From contig NZ_FXBL01000004.1 in the NCBI RefSeq assembly GCF_900177325.1, positions 2,356,001 to 2,420,000 on the forward strand: a DNA stretch of 64,000 nt. Reading direction: 5' to 3'. The number at the start of each line of letters is the position of its first letter. The stretch's first letter is position 1. A program made the position numbers and the translations under genes. The notes under the pieces were generated by a model that saw only the letters and a program-made list of their open reading frames with translations, did no database searches and was not told where the DNA came from. The stretch comes from Mesorhizobium australicum. GTDB lineage: Bacteria; Pseudomonadota; Alphaproteobacteria; Rhizobiales; Rhizobiaceae. This document shows positions 1-8,893 of the stretch, one piece after another.

Positions 1-1003
1 GGCGCGAATAGGCTCCCGCATCGGTGTAGCCGGTGACCTGGCGGGCAATGATCCGCCCGTCCTTCATCACACCGTCCTTGATGATGATCGTCTCGGCTGC
101 GCGCGGCGAGGAGATCTGCATCTCCTCCTCGCGGCTATAAATGAACGACACCGGCCGGCCGGTCAGCCGCGCCGCCAGGATGGCGATCGGCTCGACAGTT
201 ACGTCCACCTTGCCGCCGAAGCCGCCGCCCACCGTGCCGCCCACCATGTGCAGCTTGTGGCCGGGCATCTGCAGGATGATCGAGGCGTTGTCGAGCGTGA
301 AGAACATCGCCTGCGTGTTGGTGTAGCAGGTGAAGCGGTCGTTGCCCTCGGGTGCCACGATGCAGCCGGTCGTCTCCGTCGGCGCCTGCTCGATCGGCGA
401 GGAATGGTAGGTCTCCTCCAGCACGAAATCGGCTTCCGCGAACCCTTTCTCGACATCGCCGAAGCGCACTTTCCGCGATGCGCCGCTATCGTAGCGATAA
501 TAGTTCTGGCTGTGATGCTCGTTGACCAGCGGCGCGCCTTCCTTCAGTGCCTCCTGCATGTCGAAGACGGCCGGCAGCACCTCGTAGTCGATCTTCACCT
601 TTGCCGCCGCCTCGTTGGCCGCGCGCTCGCTGTCGGCCAATACCGCCACGACCGCCTCGCCCTTCCAGCGCACCTTGCCTTCGGCCAGCACGTGCTCGTC
701 CGGCGGACCGACCTGGATCAGGATCAGGATCGTGTAGAGGTTCTGCGGCACGTCCTTGGCGGTGAGGATGCGCACCACGCCCGGATGCTTCTCCGCCTCC
801 GACAGGTCCATTTCGCGGATGCGCGCATGATGGTGCGGGCTGCGCACCATCTTGAGGTGCAAGAGATTCGGAAAGGTCCGGTCGGCGAAGAACGCGGTCT
901 TGCCGGTCACGTGATTGGGCACGTCGGACCGCTGCAGCGACTGGCCGATCTCGTTCAGGTCGTCCTTGCGCTCGTCGGCGAAATAGCTCTTGCGCAGTTC
1001 CAT
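1..1003 (-). CDS. Molybdopterin-binding large subunit of a xanthine dehydrogenase/CO dehydrogenase-family hydroxylase (partial)
   Basis: Only the first 334 codons are present; the gene runs off the left edge of the window. Residues about 35-150 form the aldehyde oxidase a/b hammerhead domain, followed by the start of the molybdopterin domain with GGGFGGK at 259-265. The family hydroxylates aromatic heterocycles, aldehydes or CO at a Mo centre and passes electrons through the FeS and FAD subunits, which are encoded directly upstream. The ATG has a strong GAGGAGG site that overlaps the stop of the FeS subunit, so the two are probably translationally coupled. The substrate cannot be read from this part, because the active-site loop and catalytic Glu lie outside the window. 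Confidence 0.9.
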   Translation of the reverse strand, partial: MELRKSYFADERKDDLNEIGQSLQRSDVPNHVTGKTAFFADRTFPNLLHLKMVRSPHHHARIREMDLSEAEKHPGVVRILTAKDVPQNLYTILILIQVGPPDEHVLAEGKVRWKGEAVVAVLADSERAANEAAAKVKIDYEVLPAVFDMQEALKEGAPLVNEHHSQNYYRYDSGASRKVRFGDVEKGFAEADFVLEETYHSSPIEQAPTETTGCIVAPEGNDRFTCYTNTQAMFFTLDNASIILQMPGHKLHMVGGTVGGGFGGKVDVTVEPIAILAARLTGRPVSFIYSREEEMQISSPRAAETIIIKDGVMKDGRIIARQVTGYTDAGAYSR

Positions 1004-1013
1004 CAGGACCTCC

Positions 1014-1496
1014 TCAGGCCGCGTTCTGCGAGTTCGACCGCGCGGCCGACAGGATCGCCTGGATGATCGGCTCGTAGCCGGTGCAGCGGCAGATATTGCC
1101 CGAGATCGCCTCGATCACGTCCTCGCGGCTGGGGTTCGGCACGCGGGCGAGCAGCGCCTTGGCGGCCATGATCATGCCCGGCGTGCAGAAGCCGCATTGG
1201 GCTGCGAAGCCGTCGAGGAAGGCGCGCTGCAGCGGATGCAGGATGCCGTCGCCGGCCAGTCCCGCCGTCGTCTCGACATGCGCGCCATCGCAGGTCTCGG
1301 CGAGCGTCAGGCAGGAGAGTTTCAGCTCGCCGTCGACGATGACCGAGCAGGCGCCGCAGGTGCCCTGGTGGCAGCCGCCCTTGGGCGATGTGTCGCCGAA
1401 CCGGTCGCGCAGCGCGTTGAGCAGCGTCAGCCCGCCGTCGATGAACTCCGCGCGCTCCGTGCCATTGAGCGTGAGCTGGACTGGTACCTTCGCCAT
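1014..1496 (-). CDS. [2Fe-2S] small subunit of a molybdenum hydroxylase (CoxS-type)
   Basis: This 160-residue protein has both iron-sulfur motifs of the family. Cys42, Cys47, Cys50 and Cys62 form the plant-type ferredoxin cluster (GCHQGTCGAC). Cys101, Cys104, Cys136 and Cys138 (CGFCTPG and CRCTGYE) form the helical C-terminal cluster. It carries electrons from the Mo subunit to the FAD subunit. It lies between the FAD subunit gene (gap 47 bp) and the Mo subunit gene (gap 10 bp) and has a GGGAGG ribosome-binding site. Length and motif spacing match intact family members. Confidence 0.95.
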   Translation of the reverse strand: MAKVPVQLTLNGTERAEFIDGGLTLLNALRDRFGDTSPKGGCHQGTCGACSVIVDGELKLSCLTLAETCDGAHVETTAGLAGDGILHPLQRAFLDGFAAQCGFCTPGMIMAAKALLARVPNPSREDVIEAISGNICRCTGYEPIIQAILSAARSNSQNAA

Positions 1497-1543
1497 GTTT
1501 CCTCCCTGCGTGGCTCTGGCTGCGTCGGGTGTTCGGGTCCGCG

Positions 1544-2341
1544 TTACTCCAGGAGAAGGCGTCCAAGATGCACGGGCAGCACTTCCGCCCGGTACCAGCC
1601 GCTGGCGATGGCGTCGGTGATCGGCGAAGCGCCGTCAGTGGCCAGTGCCAGTGCCGCGGCGATGCCCTCGGCGCTCCGCGCCTTGCCCGACAGCGCTGCC
1701 TCCGCCGCCCGCGCGCGCATCGGCCTGTCGGCCATGCAGCCGAGCGCGATCCTTACCGACCTGATCGCGGCGTCCTCCTCCTCGATGACCGCCGCGATTG
1801 ACAGCACGGAAACGCCCTTGGGCTTCACGCGCGAAACCTTCTTGAAGCGGAACGCTGCGGCCGCCGGCAAGGTGAAACTCACCCCGGTCACGATGCGCCC
1901 GCGCGGCAGCGTATCTCGACCCGTAAGAAAGGCCTCGATCGGCTGGTCGCCATCGGAAAAATGCACGGTCGCGTCGAGCGCCAGCAGCGCCACTGCAAAG
2001 TCGCCATAGGGCGCGGCAGCGAAGAGATTGCCGCCCACCGTCGCCATGTTGCGGACGGCAGGCCCTCCGACCGCGCGTGCCGCCGGTGCGATTGCTGTAA
2101 GGCGAGGATCGCGGGCGATCCCCGACATGGTGACCGATGCACCGAGCCGGACCTGTTCTCCGTCGATCGTGATTGCCGTCAGCGCCGGATCGGTCACGCG
2201 CACCAGTTTCGAGAACGACACATCGCCCTCGTTGTTCGCCCGCACCGCGAGCGTGCCGCCGCCAAGATAGCGTGCGTCGACTGCGGCGAGTGCCGCGGCA
2301 GCGTCGGCGACGGAGGGGAAGCTCTGCAGGGTCAGTCCCAT
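1544..2341 (-). CDS. FAD-binding medium subunit of a molybdenum hydroxylase (CoxM-type)
   Basis: This 265-residue protein is the flavin subunit of the same complex. The two FAD-pyrophosphate loops of the family are visible as YLGGGT near residue 25 and TVGGNL near residue 100, followed by the CO dehydrogenase flavoprotein C-terminal domain. It passes electrons from the [2Fe-2S] subunit to an acceptor. The start has a good TAGGAGG site. It lies 20 bp after the SRPBCC gene and 47 bp before the FeS gene, giving the order SRPBCC-M-S-L. Carbon-monoxide oxidation is not indicated, because no other cox accessory genes are present. Confidence 0.93.
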   Translation of the reverse strand: MGLTLQSFPSVADAAAALAAVDARYLGGGTLAVRANNEGDVSFSKLVRVTDPALTAITIDGEQVRLGASVTMSGIARDPRLTAIAPAARAVGGPAVRNMATVGGNLFAAAPYGDFAVALLALDATVHFSDGDQPIEAFLTGRDTLPRGRIVTGVSFTLPAAAAFRFKKVSRVKPKGVSVLSIAAVIEEEDAAIRSVRIALGCMADRPMRARAAEAALSGKARSAEGIAAALALATDGASPITDAIASGWYRAEVLPVHLGRLLLE

Positions 2342-2361
2342 GGCGGCCTCCTATTCCCGGC

Positions 2362-2805
2362 TCAGCTTTGCCCTGAGAAATGCGCCTTCAGCGCGTTGAA
2401 ACCGCCCTGGAAGACGTTGTCGCCCATCCCCTTGGCAATCTCGTCACCCTTGTCGGCCGGCGCGTCGAACGTGCTCGTCCAGATCGCGAAGGTGCGGTCC
2501 CCGTCCGTCACGCGTTCCAGCTTCAGCGTCGCCGTGTGGTTCGAGATCGGGGCCGGGTGCTCGATGATCGAATAGGTGGTCAGGTGGTCGGCGTCGGAGA
2601 AGGCGGTGAGTTTCTCGCGGATGGTCGCCCCCGACGCCACCTTGAATTTGCGGACGCAGCCGATCTCGGTCGCCTTCTTGCCGTCTTCGATCTCACTCTC
2701 GACCATGCGTGGATGCCAGGAGGGCAGCCCGTTGAAGTCGCGGATGCGCGCCCAGACCTTTTCGATGGGAGCGTCGATGACGCTGGAGATGGTGACCGAT
2801 GCCAT
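2362..2805 (-). CDS. SRPBCC (polyketide cyclase/CoxG-like) family protein
   Basis: This 147-residue protein fits a single START/Bet v1-like domain: an N-terminal SVIDAPIEKVWARIRDF strand-helix, a central aromatic-rich sheet and a C-terminal helix. Such proteins bind hydrophobic ligands. Members called CoxG accompany molybdenum hydroxylases and are linked to membrane attachment or maturation, but this one is shorter than typical CoxG and lacks an obvious hydrophobic tail. It is the first gene of the SRPBCC-coxM-coxS-coxL run. It could bind the pathway substrate or help assemble the hydroxylase; the sequence does not decide between these. Confidence 0.82.
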   Translation of the reverse strand: MASVTISSVIDAPIEKVWARIRDFNGLPSWHPRMVESEIEDGKKATEIGCVRKFKVASGATIREKLTAFSDADHLTTYSIIEHPAPISNHTATLKLERVTDGDRTFAIWTSTFDAPADKGDEIAKGMGDNVFQGGFNALKAHFSGQS

Positions 2806-2906
2806 GTTCGCCTGCCTCGCGGGTTGGATGAGGTCAGGCTAGGGCGGCGCCCGCTACGGCGCTTATCAAGGAGTCTTGCGGACTTATCGATCCGTCTGAA
2901 AATCGT

Positions 2907-3737
2907 TCACAGCCCGGCGCGCGCCGCTTCTCGATAGAGCGTCGGGGGCACGCCGGCATGGTCGCGGAAGAAGCGTGAGAAGTTCCCGGCGGTGGTGAAG
3001 CCGAGCTGGCACGCCACCGAGATCAGCGGCTCCTGTGTCGAACGCAGCTGCCGCAGCGCCTCGTCCATCCTCAGCGTGTTCCAGTAGACGTTGGGCGTCA
3101 GCGAGGTCTGCTCCTTGAACAGCGCGAAGAAATGCGGCCGCGACAGGCCGACCTCGCGCGCCACATCGTCCAGGCTCATCCGCTCGCAGACATTGCCCTT
3201 CATCAGCTCGATCGCCTTGCGGATGCGGTGGTCAAGCATGGCGTTTGCCCCAAGGCCGCGCAGCCGGCGCGGATGCGCCTCGTCCGCGGCGTCGAACAGG
3301 CTGTCGATCAGCCGTTCGATCTCGTAGGGAGCCAGATCGTCCAGCCCGCAGTCGTCGCAGAGCTGGTCGAGCAGGGATGCCGCCGCGCGGTGCAGCCAGG
3401 GCTCCAGCGGAATGGTCGGCTCGACAAAAAGCGGCGCGCCGGAGGGTAGCCCGCGCCGCAGCCGCGCCCAGGCCGGGTCGATGTAGAAGGCGAGGAACAG
3501 GCCGGCGCGGCCTTCGCAGGCGAGGTCGTGGCTGTGCGGCTCGAGCGGGTTGATCGCCGCCGCCGTCGCGGCACCCAGATTTACCGCGCCGTCGCCGATG
3601 GTCATGCGACCGGCAGCACCCTCTATCCAGACAATGATATGCGCTTCCGGATGCGCGTGAGTGACGAAATCGCTTTCGACGTTCAGCACAGACACATGCC
3701 CGAACGCGCCCTTGAAGAGCCGGATCGAGGTGGCCAT
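2907..3737 (-). CDS. AraC family transcriptional regulator
   Basis: A 276-residue regulator with an N-terminal cupin-like sensing region (acid and His rich, about residues 15-80) and a C-terminal AraC/XylS double helix-turn-helix at about 175-272, ending in the typical LGFTTAGNFSRFFRDHAGVPP segment. I chose the ATG at 3737 because CGGGAGGAAACG precedes it; the longer open frame upstream is arginine-rich shadow sequence. It lies between the Old Yellow Enzyme gene and the SRPBCC-molybdenum hydroxylase genes, all on the minus strand, so it probably controls this set. The ligand is unknown. Confidence 0.9.
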   Translation of the reverse strand: MATSIRLFKGAFGHVSVLNVESDFVTHAHPEAHIIVWIEGAAGRMTIGDGAVNLGAATAAAINPLEPHSHDLACEGRAGLFLAFYIDPAWARLRRGLPSGAPLFVEPTIPLEPWLHRAAASLLDQLCDDCGLDDLAPYEIERLIDSLFDAADEAHPRRLRGLGANAMLDHRIRKAIELMKGNVCERMSLDDVAREVGLSRPHFFALFKEQTSLTPNVYWNTLRMDEALRQLRSTQEPLISVACQLGFTTAGNFSRFFRDHAGVPPTLYREAARAGL

Positions 3738-3810
3738 CGTTTCCTCCCGGGGCGCTTGTTCTGTCGTTTTGCCCCGTCTTCGGAAATCTTTGTCCTCAAC
3801 TCGGCGCGCG

Positions 3811-5019
3811 TCAAGCCGCCGTCGAAGGCTTTTCCGGCGCCGCCGGCCTGTCCCACGACGACACGCTCTTCGGCCGGTCGAGCTGCTGCGTCGTCGCCGG
3901 CGGCTTGGCGTCGGGATGGACGAAGCCGAAGCCCAGCCAGTTGTTCGGCCGCGCGCGGATATATTGCGGCGGGTAGCGGATGTCCGCGCCGAGGGCCGCC
4001 GCCGCATGCAGGCCCCAGCGCGGATTGTCGAGCATCGGCCGCGCGAGCGCGACGAAGTCAGCCTCGTCGGAAGCGACGACCGCCTCGGCCTGTTCGGGCT
4101 TTGCGATCATTCCCACCGCCATCGCCGCCAGTCCGGTTCCCTTCTTGATCGCGGTCGCGAACGGAACCTGATGGCCCGGCGCCGCGGGCGGGATCGCAAT
4201 GCCCGGCTTGATGTTGCCCGACGACATCACGACGTAGTCGAGACCTTCCGTCTCCAACGCCCTCGCAAGATCGACGGCGTCGTCCAGCGTCGAACCTTCC
4301 GGCGTCCAGTCCGTGCTGTTCATCCGGAAGCCCAGCGCCTTGCTGCGTGGCCATACAGCGCGAACGGCGCGCACGATCTCGATCGCGAACCGGTTGCGCC
4401 TGTCCGCCGATCCGCCCCAGCCGTCGGTGCGAAGGTTGGTGATCGGCGACAGGAACGAGTGGATCAGATAGCCGTGCGCGCCGTGGATCTCGACCAGGTC
4501 GAATCCAGCGCGATCGGCCCGCACGGCAGAGTCCGCGAAAGCCTGGATGATGTTCCGGATGCCGTCCTCGGTCAGTTCCTCCGGCACCTGCCAGCCAGCA
4601 TCATAGGCGATGGGGGAGGGCGCCACGGGCTTCCACGCGCCTTCCTCCGGCGGCAGCGGCTCGCCGCGCCAGCGCTCGGGGATGGTGCGTGTCGCGGCCT
4701 TGCGTCCGGTGTGGGTCAACTGGATGCCGAGCCTGGCAGAAGAGAGTTTGTTCGCCTGCGCGACGAGAGATCCGAGCGCTTTCTCCTGCTCGTCGGTGTA
4801 AAGGCCCAGGCAGCCATGGGTGCCGAGGCCGGCTGCCTCGACGGAGGTGGCCTCCATGATCACGAGGCCGGCGCCCGACATCATCAGGTTGCCGATGTGG
4901 ATCAGGTGCCAGGGCTGCGCCACGCCGCGCTCGCCGCTATACTGGCACATCGGCGAGACGACGATGCGGTTGTCGAGATCAAGGCCGCCCAGCCTGCCTT
5001 GGGAAAACAGCGCGCTCAT
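3811..5019 (-). CDS. NADH:flavin oxidoreductase, Old Yellow Enzyme family (YqjM-like)
   Basis: A 402-residue FMN TIM-barrel enzyme. The segment SPMCQYS with Cys25 is characteristic of the YqjM or thermophilic-like class of ene-reductases. The EIHGAHGYL motif supplies the substrate-binding His pair, and GWGGSADRRNRF is typical of the family. It probably reduces an activated C=C bond (alpha,beta-unsaturated carbonyl) with NAD(P)H. The start at 5019 has CGGGAGGAG upstream; an in-frame ATG 26 codons earlier lacks a site. It is divergent from the acyl-CoA ligase gene across a 210-bp region with a candidate operator, and is likely the first gene of the minus-strand catabolic operon. Confidence 0.92.
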   Translation of the reverse strand: MSALFSQGRLGGLDLDNRIVVSPMCQYSGERGVAQPWHLIHIGNLMMSGAGLVIMEATSVEAAGLGTHGCLGLYTDEQEKALGSLVAQANKLSSARLGIQLTHTGRKAATRTIPERWRGEPLPPEEGAWKPVAPSPIAYDAGWQVPEELTEDGIRNIIQAFADSAVRADRAGFDLVEIHGAHGYLIHSFLSPITNLRTDGWGGSADRRNRFAIEIVRAVRAVWPRSKALGFRMNSTDWTPEGSTLDDAVDLARALETEGLDYVVMSSGNIKPGIAIPPAAPGHQVPFATAIKKGTGLAAMAVGMIAKPEQAEAVVASDEADFVALARPMLDNPRWGLHAAAALGADIRYPPQYIRARPNNWLGFGFVHPDAKPPATTQQLDRPKSVSSWDRPAAPEKPSTAA

Positions 5020-5104
5020 TCCGGTCTCCTCCCGATGCCGCTCCAAACGCCCTTTTCCCCGAGCCTCCGCCTGCATGCAAACGGCCGTCGCATGCATGTC
5101 CGAC

Positions 5105-5120
5105 TTTCAAGGATATGAAA
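5105..5120. promoter_or_regulatory. Candidate operator, palindrome TTTCA-N6-TGAAA
   Basis: The sequence TTTCAAGGATATGAAA is a perfect 5+5 inverted repeat with a 6-bp spacer. It is about 85 bp upstream of the Old Yellow Enzyme start and 110 bp upstream of the acyl-CoA ligase start, in their shared divergent region. The same TTCA-N6-TGAA core recurs at 6866, 14333, 21547 and 21568 in this cluster. The factor is inferred, most simply the IclR regulator encoded at 13527-14306. Confidence 0.5.
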
Positions 5121-5229
5121 CTCTCTTACTCATCCGAGTTTGAATTGACTCCACAGCCTTCCGCCGGGATTTTCCGCCGCAAGATGCCGCGACCCTTCCG
5201 GGGACAGCGGTCGCCCAGGAGGAAACCCC

Positions 5230-6861
5230 ATGTTTGGCCTGATGCAGGACCAGCCGCTGCTGATCTCGTCGCTCATCGAACATGCAGCGCGTTTCCACCC
5301 GCATTCCGAAATCGTCAGCCGCACCTGCGAAGGGCCGACGGTCCGCCTGACTTATTCCGAGCTGCGTGCCCGCGCCGCCAAGCTCGCCAACGCGCTGCTG
5401 CGCATGGGCGTCAAGCCGGGCGACCGCGTCGCCTCGCTCGCCTGGAACACGCACCGGCACATGGAGCTCTATTTCGCGGTCTCCGGCATTGGCGCCGTGC
5501 TCAACACGGTCAATCCGCGTCTCTTTCCCGAGCAGATCGACTATATCGTCAATCACGCCGAGAACCGCGTCCTCTTCTTCGATATCACCTTCGCGGGCCT
5601 GGTCTCGGATCTGAAGCCGAAGTTCTCGACCGTCGAGCGCTTCGTTGCTCTGACCGATGCCGACCATCTGCCGAAGGAGGTCGACGGCGCCGTCGCCTAT
5701 GAGGACCTGCTGGACGCCGAGAGCGACGCCATCTCCTGGCCGGTCTTCGACGAGCGCCAGGCCTCGTCTCTCTGCTACACGTCGGGCACCACGGGCAATC
5801 CGAAGGGCGTGCTCTATTCCCATCGCTCGACCATCCTGCATTCCTTCATGGTCTGCACGACGGACGGCTTCAAGCTCGGCCGGGCCGACAGCGTGCTGCT
5901 CGTCGTGCCGCTGTTCCACGTCAACGCCTGGGGCATTCCCTACGCCTCCGCCATGTGCGGCGCGAAGCTTGTGCTGCCGGGGCCGAAGCTCGACGGCAAG
6001 AGCCTGTTCGAGCTCGCGGTAGAGGAAGAGTGCACCTTCTCGCTCGGCGTTCCCACCGTCTGGCTCGGCTTCTTCAAGCATATCGACGACACGCCGGGCC
6101 TCGACGTGTCGAAGCTCAAGCTCGAGCGCGTGGTGGTGGGCGGCTCGGCCGCGCCGCGCGCCATTATCGAGCGCTTCCGCCGCGACCACGGTGTCTTCGT
6201 CTTGCATGCCTGGGGCATGAGCGAGACGAGCCCGGTTGCCACGATCGGCAACCTGCTGCCGGCGCACGAAAGCCTGCCCGTGGACGGCCAGATCGACATC
6301 CAGGCCAAGCAGGGCAGGCCGGTCTACGGCATCGACATCAAGATCACCGGCGAGGACGGTTCCGACCTGCCGATGGACGGCTCGGTCTCCGGCGACCTCA
6401 AGGTGCGTGGCCCCTGGGTCACGAAGGGCTACTTCAAGGGCGAGGGCGGCGACGTCCTCGACGCCGACGGCTGGTTCGCCACCGGCGACGTCGCCAAGAT
6501 CGACGCCGAGGGCTACGTCCAGCTCACAGACCGCTCCAAGGACGTGATCAAGTCCGGCGGCGAGTGGATTTCCTCGATCGACCTGGAAAATGCCGCGGTC
6601 GGCCATCCGGCCGTGCAGGAGGCGGCGGTGATCGGTCTGCCGCATCCTAAGTGGCAGGAGCGCCCGCTTCTCATCGTCGTCCGCAAGCCGGGCGCCGAGG
6701 CTTCCCGCGAAGAGTTGCTCGACTTCCTCTCCACCCGCGTCGCCAAATGGTGGCTGCCCGACGATGTCGCGTTCGTCGACGAGCTGCCGCACACCGCGAC
6801 CGGCAAGCTCCTCAAGACGAAGCTGCGCGACCAGTTCAGGAATCACGCGCTGCCCGCCTGA
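5230..6861 (+). CDS. AMP-forming fatty-acyl/alicyclic acid CoA ligase (class I adenylating enzyme)
   Basis: A 543-residue adenylate-forming ligase of the FadD/AlkK type. The phosphate loop [11 protein letters not shown] is at 183-193. The hinge region [12 protein letters not shown] lies near 415-426, and the catalytic lysine is Lys526 in [11 protein letters not shown]. It makes acyl-CoA from a carboxylic acid, ATP and CoA. AGGAGG precedes the ATG. It is the first plus-strand gene of the cluster, followed by the acyl-CoA dehydrogenase, hydratase and dehydrogenase genes, so it likely activates a substrate or intermediate for beta-oxidation. The chain length or ring type cannot be told from the sequence. 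Confidence 0.93.
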   Translation: MFGLMQDQPLLISSLIEHAARFHPHSEIVSRTCEGPTVRLTYSELRARAAKLANALLRMGVKPGDRVASLAWNTHRHMELYFAVSGIGAVLNTVNPRLFPEQIDYIVNHAENRVLFFDITFAGLVSDLKPKFSTVERFVALTDADHLPKEVDGAVAYEDLLDAESDAISWPVFDERQASSLCYTSGTTGNPKGVLYSHRSTILHSFMVCTTDGFKLGRADSVLLVVPLFHVNAWGIPYASAMCGAKLVLPGPKLDGKSLFELAVEEECTFSLGVPTVWLGFFKHIDDTPGLDVSKLKLERVVVGGSAAPRAIIERFRRDHGVFVLHAWGMSETSPVATIGNLLPAHESLPVDGQIDIQAKQGRPVYGIDIKITGEDGSDLPMDGSVSGDLKVRGPWVTKGYFKGEGGDVLDADGWFATGDVAKIDAEGYVQLTDRSKDVIKSGGEWISSIDLENAAVGHPAVQEAAVIGLPHPKWQERPLLIVVRKPGAEASREELLDFLSTRVAKWWLPDDVAFVDELPHTATGKLLKTKLRDQFRNHALPA

Positions 6862-6865
6862 CTCG

Positions 6866-6881
6866 ATTCACATCCGTGAAA
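6866..6881. promoter_or_regulatory. Candidate operator, palindrome ATTCA-N6-TGAAA
   Basis: ATTCACATCCGTGAAA lies 5 bp after the ligase stop and about 85 bp before the acyl-CoA dehydrogenase start. It contains the TTCA-N6-TGAA core shared with the other candidate sites in this cluster; here the arms are longer (TTCAC-N4-GTGAA). It may mark an internal promoter for the beta-oxidation and transporter genes. Confidence 0.45.
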
Positions 6882-6965
6882 GTATGCTGCACATCGATGC
6901 AGTGATTGTGCCACGCCGCCTGATCGCCTAGCCTTTGTGCGACAGGACGGCCCCATCCGGGAGGA

Positions 6966-8099
6966 ATGATGCCGCAGACAGTTTTCGACGATCCCGATGG
7001 CACGCTTGCGATGCTGCGCGACAGCGTGGCGACGCTGGCGTCGCGTCAGCCGGGAGCAGCATCGCTGCGCGCCAAACGCGCCCGGTCGGCCGATGTCGAC
7101 CGCGATCTCTGGAACTCCATGGCCGAAGCCGGCTGGACCGGCCTGCTGCTGCCCGAGGACCTCGGTGGCGCGGGTCTTGGCCTCGCCGAGCAGGCCGTTC
7201 TCTCTGAATCCCTGGGTCGGGCGCTGATTTCCGAGCCGATCGGCGCGGGCGCGGTCTTCGCCTCCACCCTTCTGCGCGATGCGCCGGCCTCCGCAGAGCG
7301 CGACCGTCTCGCGGCGGGCCTCGCTTCCGGCGAACTGTTTGTCACGCCTGCCTGGCAGGATCCGTCGGAACATGCGCACGGCGCGCCGCTCAAGGCTGCC
7401 GTGGACGCGGATGGCGTCGTGCTCACCGGAGATCGCCACTTCGTCGACGGCGCGAGCTCCGCGACCGATTTCCTGGTTGTGGTGGATGCCGGCAGCGAGG
7501 CGCTGGTCGTTTCCGTGCCTGCGAATGCGTCGGGTTTCTCTGTGTCGGAGAAGGCGGGCGTCGACGGCGCGGCCATCGGTCGTTTGCATTTCGAGCGCTG
7601 CCGTGTCGCGGCCAGCCGCGTGATCGCCCGAGGCCCGAGCGTCGCCGTGCTTGTGCAAGCCGCCGTGACCAATGCGCGGATCGCTATCGCGGCGGAGCTT
7701 GCGGGCATTGCCAGCAAGGCCATCGAGATGACGATCGCCTACACCAAGGACCGCGTCCAGTTCGGCAAGCCGATTGCGAGCTTCCAGGCGGTGCAGCACC
7801 GCATGGTCGAAATGTGGAGCGACGCGGAGTTCGCCTGCGCTTCCGTCGTCAACGCGGTCATGCGTCAGTCGGAAGGCGATGCGAAGGAAGCGGCCATGGC
7901 CGTGCTCGCGGCCAAGGCGCGCTGCGGCGATGCGGCGACCTCGATCTGCCGCCGCGCGGTGCATCTGCACGGCGCCATGGGCTTCACCGATGAGCACGAC
8001 ATCGGCCTCTACCTGAAGCGCGCCATCGCGCTCAGCGCGACCCTCGGCCAGCCCGAGGCGATGCGCCTGGAATTCGTCGAAGTGGAACGCGCGGCCTGA
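6966..8099 (+). CDS. Acyl-CoA dehydrogenase family protein (first of a pair)
   Basis: A 377-residue flavoprotein of the acyl-CoA dehydrogenase fold: N-terminal helical domain at about 1-115, middle beta domain at 120-215, and C-terminal helical domain with DRVQFGKPIASFQAVQH and HLHGAMGFTDEHDIGLY. The middle domain is divergent and lacks the usual (W)xxTEP/N-GS-D flavin loop seen in the partner gene at 8893. Two ATGs are adjacent; the second, at 6969, has better spacing from GGGAGG. Paired divergent dehydrogenases of this kind form heteromers on bulky substrates in steroid catabolism, so a complex with the 8893 product is possible. Confidence 0.88.
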   Translation: MMPQTVFDDPDGTLAMLRDSVATLASRQPGAASLRAKRARSADVDRDLWNSMAEAGWTGLLLPEDLGGAGLGLAEQAVLSESLGRALISEPIGAGAVFASTLLRDAPASAERDRLAAGLASGELFVTPAWQDPSEHAHGAPLKAAVDADGVVLTGDRHFVDGASSATDFLVVVDAGSEALVVSVPANASGFSVSEKAGVDGAAIGRLHFERCRVAASRVIARGPSVAVLVQAAVTNARIAIAAELAGIASKAIEMTIAYTKDRVQFGKPIASFQAVQHRMVEMWSDAEFACASVVNAVMRQSEGDAKEAAMAVLAAKARCGDAATSICRRAVHLHGAMGFTDEHDIGLYLKRAIALSATLGQPEAMRLEFVEVERAA

Positions 8100-8116
8100 C
8101 CGCGGGAGGAAATGCA

Positions 8117-8893
8117 ATGCGTAACAATCTGATCAAGGTCGACATCGCCGACCACATCGCGCTCGTGAAGATGGACAGCCCCCCGGTCAACGCCTACTCG
8201 CGTGACTTCTCCGAGGAGATGATCGAGACGTTCGACGAGCTGAACGACACGCCCGAAGTGCGCTGCATCGTCATCACCGGCCGCGAGAAGATTTTCTCCG
8301 CCGGCGCCGACATCAAGAACCGCCAGGCCATCGGCGACATCAAGGGCGAGACCTACCGCCACATGCGCCGCGCACGCGAGGTTTCCAACTCGATCATGGA
8401 GCAGAACCGTCCGGTCATCGCCGCCGTCAACGGTCCCGCTCTCGGCGCCGGCATGGGCCCGGTGATCGCCGCCGACATCATCATTGCCTCCGAGAACGCC
8501 GTGTTCGGACTGCCGGAGATCGACATCGGCCTGATGGGCGGCGTCAGCCACATCACCACCATCTTCCCGAAGTCGCTCGCCCGCCGCATGGTCTTGACCG
8601 GCTACCGCGTGCCGGCTGCCGAGGCCTACCGCCGCGGCATTATCGAGGCCTGCGTGCCGCTCGAGGACCTGATGGAGGAGGCGATGAAGCTCGCCCGCAA
8701 CATCGCCGCCAAGAGCCCGAAGGCGCTCTCGCTCGCCAAGCGCGCTATCAACACGGTCGGCTCCATGCCGCTGCGCGAAGGCTACCGCTTCGAGCAGAAC
8801 CTGACCAACGAGATGACCCGCCACGAGGACTCCAAGGAGGCCATGCGCGCCTTCATCGAGAAGCGCCCGGCGGTGTTCAAGGACTCGATCTGA
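8117..8893 (+). CDS. Enoyl-CoA hydratase/isomerase family protein
   Basis: A 258-residue crotonase-fold protein. The oxyanion-hole segments are FSAGADIK near residue 57 and NGPALGAGMG near residue 105. The second catalytic Glu of hydratases is kept in GLPEIDIG, but the first is replaced (GMGPV where many hydratases have GGGCE). The reaction may therefore be isomerisation, hydrolysis or another crotonase chemistry rather than plain hydration. It lies 17 bp after one acyl-CoA dehydrogenase and overlaps the next by one base, so all three are cotranscribed. GGGAGGA precedes the start. Confidence 0.9.
   Translation: MRNNLIKVDIADHIALVKMDSPPVNAYSRDFSEEMIETFDELNDTPEVRCIVITGREKIFSAGADIKNRQAIGDIKGETYRHMRRAREVSNSIMEQNRPVIAAVNGPALGAGMGPVIAADIIIASENAVFGLPEIDIGLMGGVSHITTIFPKSLARRMVLTGYRVPAAEAYRRGIIEACVPLEDLMEEAMKLARNIAAKSPKALSLAKRAINTVGSMPLREGYRFEQNLTNEMTRHEDSKEAMRAFIEKRPAVFKDSI

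Noticed and set aside
1..2341. Carbon monoxide dehydrogenase (coxMSL)
   Set aside because: The subunit set is that of the wider molybdenum hydroxylase family. No cox accessory genes are seen, and the large-subunit active-site loop that would decide lies outside the window.
3738..4007. N-terminal extension of the AraC regulator
   Set aside because: The extension is an Arg-rich shadow of the Old Yellow Enzyme gene; the ATG at 3737 has a strong ribosome-binding site.
5107..6846. A 579-codon open frame on the minus strand over the acyl-CoA ligase
   Set aside because: The plus-strand ligase has complete family motifs; the minus-strand translation is a low-complexity shadow produced by GC-rich third positions.
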